A DNA stretch of 64,000 nt, from contig MNCI01035832.1 of the NCBI GenBank assembly GCA_015680685.1, forward strand, positions 1,064,519 through 1,128,518, given 5' to 3'. Of this stretch, positions 58,561 through 64,000 are shown piece by piece. The notes under the pieces are model-generated. The model made no database searches and had not been told where the DNA came from. It saw nothing but the letters and a program-made list of their open reading frames with translations. The position numbers were made by a program, and so were the translations under genes. Positions within the stretch are counted from its first letter, which is position 1, and the number at the start of each line of letters is the position of its first letter. This stretch comes from Gnetum montanum. Its lineage: Eukaryota; Streptophyta; Gnetopsida; Gnetales; Gnetaceae.

Positions 58561-59250
58561 TTTAACTATCTTACAATCATTTGCCAAAGGAATTTTATGT
58601 GTCATCACATCTAGTTTAAAAGCCTTAAGTTGATCATAAGACCAAGTGAAATTTCCTCAATTATTTTTCAATAGTAATAATAAATTTTTCCTAAAAATTG
58701 AATTCTTTTTTTTTTGTAATGTTTAAAATCTTAGGTATCTTAATAGATTCAAGATTTACTTTTTCATAAGCTTGGTCATCTAGATTTTGTATATCTTTTC
58801 TTGTAAGCATATTTTTTCTCAACTTGTGTTTGCAATCAAGCACGTTTTTCTGAATAGCACTTGGCTTTAACCTTAATGCTATTTTAAGTATGATTTTATG
58901 TTCAAATTCATGCTTATTCTTTAGGAACCTGAGGAATTGATCATCATCTCTAAATACTTCTAAATGTTTTATGTTATATGGTATTGATGATTGATGTTCA
59001 TTTTCAGTTACTACCCTTTCATAATTTTTGTATGCTTTTAAAATCTAATCATGAAACTGCCTTTGCTAACTCATCAGCCAAGTGATTATCTTTCTTGCAT
59101 ATATGTTCTATTTTGTAGTCATAAAAGTGGTTCAACATTTTATAGATGAGTTGTTTATAGGGCCATATGAATGAGCTTCTGACTACACAATTATCTTTAA
59201 TCTATTTCAAATCAACCTTTGGTAAACCCTAAAATCCATTTTGGAGCTTG
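58561..59250 (-). pseudogene. E4 upstream RNase H-like end and linker, copy B
   Basis: From 59250 leftwards: YKQLIYKMLNHFYDYKIEHI and CKKDNHLADELAKAVS. The D--LADELA motif is the end of an archaeal-type RNase H as found in Tat-related plant gypsy elements. Linker text NIKHLEVFRDDDQFLRFLKN and KIPLANDCKIVK leads to RT. An RNase H ahead of RT, in addition to one after it, is the arrangement inferred for this lineage. The domain's first half with the catalytic residues is missing. Confidence 0.65.
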
Positions 59251-59289
59251 TTTGATCATAAACTTGCATTTTTTACCATTTTTTACCAT

Positions 59290-60830
59290 TGCAACATTGG
59301 CTACATTGGACGAGCGTAGTCCTTGCTAGGGCCCAATGTATTCCATAGAAAAATGACTACAAATAGCCTAAATCCACTATCGGTAAATCTTGGGCCTTGA
59401 TGGAACCTATTTTGACCATGGAAACCTCTACTATGCATTCCCCAAGTGTTAACTATGCTAAAAAAATGAGGGGACTACGCTGGGCCAGTGTAGCCACTGG
59501 TGTTGCCTAGCATAGTCCATCTTTTTTGGCTTAAACCAAGTCAAAACTAGCTAGTAGAACATCTATTTTGATTGAGACTTTGTCAGGACACATTAAGACC
59601 ATCAAACCGTGGATTTCAACCAAAATTCACTATATTTTTACTTCCAAAACCTTAACTATGTTGAAGAGAGGTATGACAATGCTGGGCCAACATACTCATC
59701 CTTAGACGCTAGTGTCGTCAACTCCAAGTTATCCAAAATTGATAACAAAGAGATCAAACCCACTTTTGATGAACCCTAGAGCCTCACTAGAGCTTTTCTA
59801 GCCATGAAATTCACTTTTTCTCACTATTTTTGACCATGAAAATCATGACTACATTGAAAGATGAGGTGACTATGCTGGGCTAGCGTAGTCACTACAAGGG
59901 CCTCATTCAGTCAACTTAAAATTACTTAAAAATTACCAAAAATAACTCAAAGTTCATTTTTAGAAGTCCTAGGACATTACTGGAGTAACTTTGAGCAATA
60001 AAACTCAGTTTTTTCAACTTTGGAAACTCAACTATGCTAAGAAAAATAGTGACAACATTGGGATAGCGTAGTTACTACCAAGGCCCATCGTAGTCCACTT
60101 GAAAATGCTCAAAAAATCAAAAAATTGCTTAAATCAACTCTTAGAAAGACCCAAAACCATACTAGAGCATGCCCAAACCTTGAAACCTTGGGAAACAAGC
60201 TAAGATTCATATGTATGCATCATGTTTCCATCCTAATCTCTCAACCACATTAAGAACTGCATGCCTAGCATAGTCACAAGGTATTTAATTATCCAAGACA
60301 CAAACAAGCACCAAAATTAGAAATTTTGACACTAAAACCCTAACTAGTAGCATTAGTAACCCTAGAAGCTCATTAGCATGGTTGATTGAGCTTTGAAACT
60401 TACCAAAATCCATTTTCCATTCATGATTATGTTGAAGAATTAGGCCAACATAGTCATAGTAAAAAGAAAAAATGTGGCAAAAATAATCAATAGTAAACAA
60501 CTTAGAATAGCCCAATACTAACCCAGAATGCAAAAACTTCATACCCATGATACCTAGTTATAATTTCACTTTGTTTCAGCCTTGTGAATCCCATGGACTC
60601 ATCTATTCCATGTGACTATGCTAGGGCCTACTAGTCTAGCATAGTCACTACTAGAAACATGCTTTTTAGCCTTTTGGAGGATCAAACTAGTGCCAAAACG
60701 TGCCAATCTTCAAATATCCACCCCCTACACTAATTGTCTAGACTATTGGGAGCTAGAAAGTTACCATACTGAGCTTGAGAAACTACCCATAAATGTTGAC
60801 TACACTAGACCAACATAGTCATAAGGAAAA
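59290..60830. repeat. Array of nine spaced palindromes, about 187-bp period
   Basis: Palindromic cores lie near 59299, 59473, 59672, 59867, 60049, 60255, 60425, 60611 and 60795, spaced 170-206 bp. The best are GACTACGCTGGGCCAGTGTA (59473), GTGACTATGCTGGGCTAGCG with TAGTCAC (59867), and GTGACTATGCTAG...CTAGCATAGTCAC with a longer loop (60611). The consensus is a hairpin of arms GTGACTACGCT and AGCGTAGTCAC around GGGCC. Text between cores is also shared (AAACTCA-TTTT, CCCTAGAGC-CA(C/T)TAGAGC). No long frame crosses it. It lies upstream of the Tat/Ogre-like pol and may be that element's non-coding leader. Confidence 0.8.
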
Positions 60831-61779
60831 GTGTCAATTTTGCATCAAAATAGCAATGGAATGATTCCCTCATGTGTCCAAACTCTTTCAACAACCCTAT
60901 AGCCCCATATCATGGCCCTCTATGGCCTAAAACCAGCAAAATCTAGCCTTGTTTAACTAGTATTAACCAAGTTATACCATATGAATTCCATTTTGATAAA
61001 TTTGATCATATTTCATCGAGATTTAACTTTTTTGACATTGTTTTGCATTGTTGGCTCTTATTATCATTAATTAACCTCATATAACTTTTGGTTTCATCAC
61101 ATTTATCTTTGTGTTTACTACTATGACCTTTGTTGCTCTCTATCTAGCTTTTGATTAGTGTTAATTGATGAGGTTTAACCATCTTTGATCATCATTTGAC
61201 ATCATGTATCCATGGCCTGCCAAGGCCTTAAATTGGCAACATGACTTTCGAGGGCCTAAAAATTGCCTAGTGCAATCTTGTTTGCCATATTTGATGTTAT
61301 TTTTCATGTTCTTATGGTGTTTCAACTTTTTTTGACCTTCATTTAACTTTGTTTGGCCTTCATTCATCTAATTTATTTTCACCTACATCTTATAGCCTTG
61401 GTTAACATTGCTTTCATTTTGATTGACATTGGGATAGCATGTGTTTGCATATTTACTAAGGTATTTTTTATCATTTTAAGAATTATTTAGTTATTTTTAC
61501 CAATGTGTCACTTAATGTGTAGGATTGGAGTATGAACACTTGAAAGAAAATTAGTTTACCTTTGAGCCTAGGTAAGCTCCACAATAATGTTGAATAATGT
61601 ATTGATCTTGATTTCTTAGATCTTAAGCCTAAGAGTCTTGTCAACCATATAGCCTTAATTAAAAAACCTCTAAAGTGGCATGAGAGCCTAGTGAAAACCC
61701 TAAACTTGAAGGCTAATGACATAACTAAAGGCTCTCCAGTGGAGGTTCTTGTCACAACACAGTGATGAGGAGAAAACAT
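60831..61779. other. No gene recognised; upstream of Tat-like pol
   Basis: Gag and protease should lie here or upstream, but I cannot read them. The minus frame 61797-61483 is antisense to the region leading into pol. Confidence 0.45.
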
Positions 61780-63965
61780 TGAAACTAGTTTCCTCACTGG
61801 AACCTCAACAGGCTCATAACATCACCAAGGTCCTACAAGGAAACATTAAGGCATTTTCCTAGTGATATGAAGATATGCCAGGCCTAGACTAATGCTTAGT
61901 CCAACACAACATCATACTTGATCCTAGCATTAGGGTAGTTAAGCAAAAGGTTCGTAAGAATAAACTTGATTTAGCCTTGGCAGTTCATGGTGAAATCATA
62001 GAACTATACAAACCTAGTTTCCTTAAATCTATTGACTAGATAGAATGGGTGTCCAACATAGTGGTAGTTCCTAAGAAAAATGTGAGTATCTATATTTGCA
62101 TAGATTTCCAAGAACTAAATAAGACAACTATCAAAGATGATTTTTCTTTACCTAGTATATATCATCTTATTGATACTATGGCTAGACATGTCTTATTATC
62201 CTTTATAGATGGGTTCTCAAGATACAATCAAATTAGGATCAACCCAAAACATCAACTTAGCACAAACTTCATGATCCCTTCATGTACCTTTTGTTATACC
62301 ATGATGTCTTTTGGCCTTAACAATGTAAGAGCAACCTATCAAAAAGCCATAACTTATATCTTTAGTGATTAAATATTAGGTTTGCTAAATGATTACGTAG
62401 ATGATATAGATGTTAAGTCCAAAATTTCCAACAACCATGCTAATGACCTAGATATTGTGTTTAAATGATGCCTCAAATATGAGCTTAGGCTCAATCCCAA
62501 GAAGTATTTTTTCAATGTCAAGATTGCTAAGATGCTTGGCTTTGTAGTGTCTAAAGTAGGAATATGTTTCCATCCTGATAAGGTTAAGGTCATATCCAAC
62601 TTGCTAGTACCTACTAACCTTAAGGAGCTGTAGGGTTTGCAAAGTAGATTACAATTCATCTGTAGGTTCATCACTAGGCTTACGGATAATTTACAACCCA
62701 TGCAACACTTAAGAAAGAAGTTCATTATGAGTGGACAACTTAGTTTTAAGAAGCCTTTTAAAACTAGCAAGAGTTGGCACAATTACCAATAGTCTATCCT
62801 TCATAAGAAGGTAAATCATTTTACATCTACCTTACCATCTCTGATGTGTCTATTGCCTCTCTACTCTATTAGGAATGAGATGATTGAGTGGAGATGCCAG
62901 TATACTACCTTAGCCATGCATTGATTACCCATGAGACCCAATACACTAAAGTGGAGAAATATTTTCTGGTACTAGTCTTCTCATTGAATAAGTGAAGACA
63001 CTACCTCTTTAGGAGCCAAGTCAATGTCATTTATGAGGACAACATGCTTAGAGTCACAATGACCAACATTTATGAAGGTAGCTATATAGCCTAATGGAAA
63101 GTCATAATAGTAGAGTTTGAGCTTCATTATGATTCTCAAACATCAACAAAAGGCCAAACTATAGCCATACAACTTATAGTTTCATCTATTGATGACCATA
63201 CAACCATAGATCTTGAGTTTCTAGATGAACATGTCAACATTGTTAGCCAAGTATTCAAGGGTTATGAGGTATAATGCACTTTGACAGAGCTTCAACTACC
63301 CATGAGGCCAATGTTGCCACCATCATCACATTTCCATTTGGTGAAATCCAATCCTTCACCTATTGTTTTGAGTTCCCATGCACCAACAACATAGTAGAGT
63401 ATGAAGGTTTGATTAGAGGGATGATGATAGCTAATGGCTTAGGGATCAAGAGTTTAATAATCAAGGGTGAGTTACAACTTGTGGTTAACTAAGTAATCAA
63501 GGTTTACACATGTAAAGCTAAACATTTGCAACCTTACTATGGCCTAGAAAAGTAATTGATGCAACAATTTACAAACATTGATATCCAACACATACCCTGA
63601 AATGAGAGCACTATAGTCGATGCCATTGCAATGTTAGTCCTTAGTGTGATGCTAGATGAGTTTAGCAAGCTACCCACATTGATCATGGATTATGCTATTC
63701 CCAGCATGTAGAGCAATAAGGACATATTTGTGGTCATAGTTCATACTACTCCTATAAAGGAGTGGTATGATGATATCAAGTTTTACCTTATGCATGGTGA
63801 ACCTTTGCAAGGCTTGACTACTACTTAAAAGTATGTTGTACATAGATGATCCAAATAGCATGTCATAGTAGGTGATAACACATTATGTCAAAAATCCTAA
63901 GATGGCATATTCTTAGTGTGTTTGGGTAAAATTGAAGCCTGAATGATCCTAGTGCAAGTTCATGA
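61780..63965 (+). pseudogene. Tat/Ogre-like Ty3/gypsy pol remnant, cut by window end
   Basis: It begins with text ending YEDMPGLD (about 61870; Tat elements have FAWSYEDMPGLD), then VKQKVRKNKLDLALAV and SNIVVVPKKNVSIYICIDFQ (62049). RT continues with FIDGFSRYNQIRIN, MSFGLNNVRATYQKAI and YVDDIDVKSK (62394-62405), whose YVDD is intact. LRLNPKKYFFNVKIAKMLGF follows, then connection sequence. An archaeal-type RNase H at 63274 has MHFDRASTTHEA, TNNIVEYEGLIRG and GELQLVVN; the first Asp and Glu are kept and the GDS-type Asp is Glu. From 63860 it reads GDNTLCQKS, a stop, DGIFLVCLGKIEA, the integrase entry, ending at HEG. Confidence 0.85.
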
Positions 63966-64000
63966 GGGGGTGGGTGTGTGTGTGTTGGGGGGGGGGGGGG
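63966..64000. repeat. GT repeat and terminal G run
   Basis: GGGTGGGTGTGTGTGTGTTG passes into G at 63987-64000. It replaces the integrase sequence expected after HEG and is likely a low-quality or slippage end. Confidence 0.8.

Larger units (their letters stand above)
54070..59250 (-). mobile_element. E4: Ty3/gypsy pol remnant with duplicated RT region
   Basis: Minus-strand order from right to left: an RNase H-like end (59250-59090), linker, RT (copy B), start of RNase H (copy B), then linker and RT again (copy A), RNase H, and integrase to about 54070. No LTR, gag or primer site was identified. The right end meets the palindrome array near 59250. Sequence style (GDIRLCVDFRNLNEAF, MPFGLSNARATFQRAMDLAF, QQWGLDFI) fits the plant lineage with an extra RNase H upstream of RT, near the Tat branch. 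Confidence 0.75.

Noticed and set aside
59290-60830. CRISPR-like array of repeats and spacers
   Set aside because: Repeats are long, imperfect and palindromic with related spacers of about 160 bp, in plant DNA with no cas genes.
61483-61797. 104-codon minus-strand open frame
   Set aside because: It overlaps the start of the plus-strand Tat-like pol and has no recognisable motif.
62393-62782. 129-codon minus-strand open frame
   Set aside because: It is antisense to the Tat-like RT, whose YVDD and connection motifs are on the plus strand.
1-64000. tRNA, rRNA or plastid/mitochondrial insert
   Set aside because: I scanned for conserved rRNA, tRNA and organelle gene motifs and saw none; the tRNA-like matches are only retroelement primer sites.

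Overview
This looks like nuclear DNA from a large, repeat-rich plant genome. It is AT-rich and contains no intact gene. Almost everything recognisable is an old plant LTR retrotransposon of the Ty3/gypsy (Athila-, Tat- and chromovirus-like) or Ty1/copia type. A subtilase fragment and a heptahelical (HHP/PAQR) membrane-protein fragment also fit a seed plant. The long decayed elements and low gene density suggest a gymnosperm-like genome, but I cannot name a species. The N positions (21234, 23052, 35255-35357, 41811, 56979, 57120) mark a draft assembly, and some cause visible artefacts.

Layout: 0.5-0.9 kb, a possible LINE ORF1-like remnant (-). 3.0-4.15 kb, a degenerate repeat of about 200 bp with inverted cores. 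4.3-12.4 kb, a 5'-truncated Athila-like element (+), called E3: RT-RNase H-integrase, spacer, env-position ORF, polypurine tract, 3' LTR. 14.6-20.5 kb, a complete but decayed copia element (-), copia-A. 21.15-30.16 kb, E1 (-), related to E3, with two LTRs, a near-matching 5-bp target duplication, a tRNA-Asp-type primer site, gag and the env-position ORF, but no pol. 30.16-34.95 kb, a decayed gypsy element of chromovirus type (+). 34.95-44.82 kb, E2 (-), a second relative without pol, whose interior holds about 4 kb of foreign DNA with a subtilase fragment and a PIF1-type helicase fragment. 46.6-47.2 kb, an HHP pseudogene (-). 47.4-49.7 kb, copia-B (+), internally deleted but with a perfect 5-bp target duplication. 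50.2-53.95 kb, a CpG-richer stretch with no recognised TE, some exon-like open frames and two small tandem duplications. 54.1-59.25 kb, a gypsy pol on the - strand (E4) whose RT region is duplicated in tandem. 59.3-60.8 kb, nine spaced palindromes about 187 bp apart. 61.8-64 kb, a Tat/Ogre-like pol (+) that runs off the window.

The elements appear to be nested. E1 and perhaps copia-A lie upstream of a chromovirus-type LTR end and primer site at 30.26 kb, and E2 interrupts the integrase of that element at 34.95 kb. E1, E2 and E3 share LTR ends, polypurine tract, the spacer after pol and the start of the env-position ORF, so E1 and E2 are probably non-autonomous and depended on E3-like relatives for pol. 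I found no tRNA, rRNA, CRISPR array or operon-like cluster, and no convincing new enzymatic system. The most unusual structures are the pol-less gag-plus-env-position elements with a conserved splice-acceptor-like start, and the regularly spaced palindrome array.
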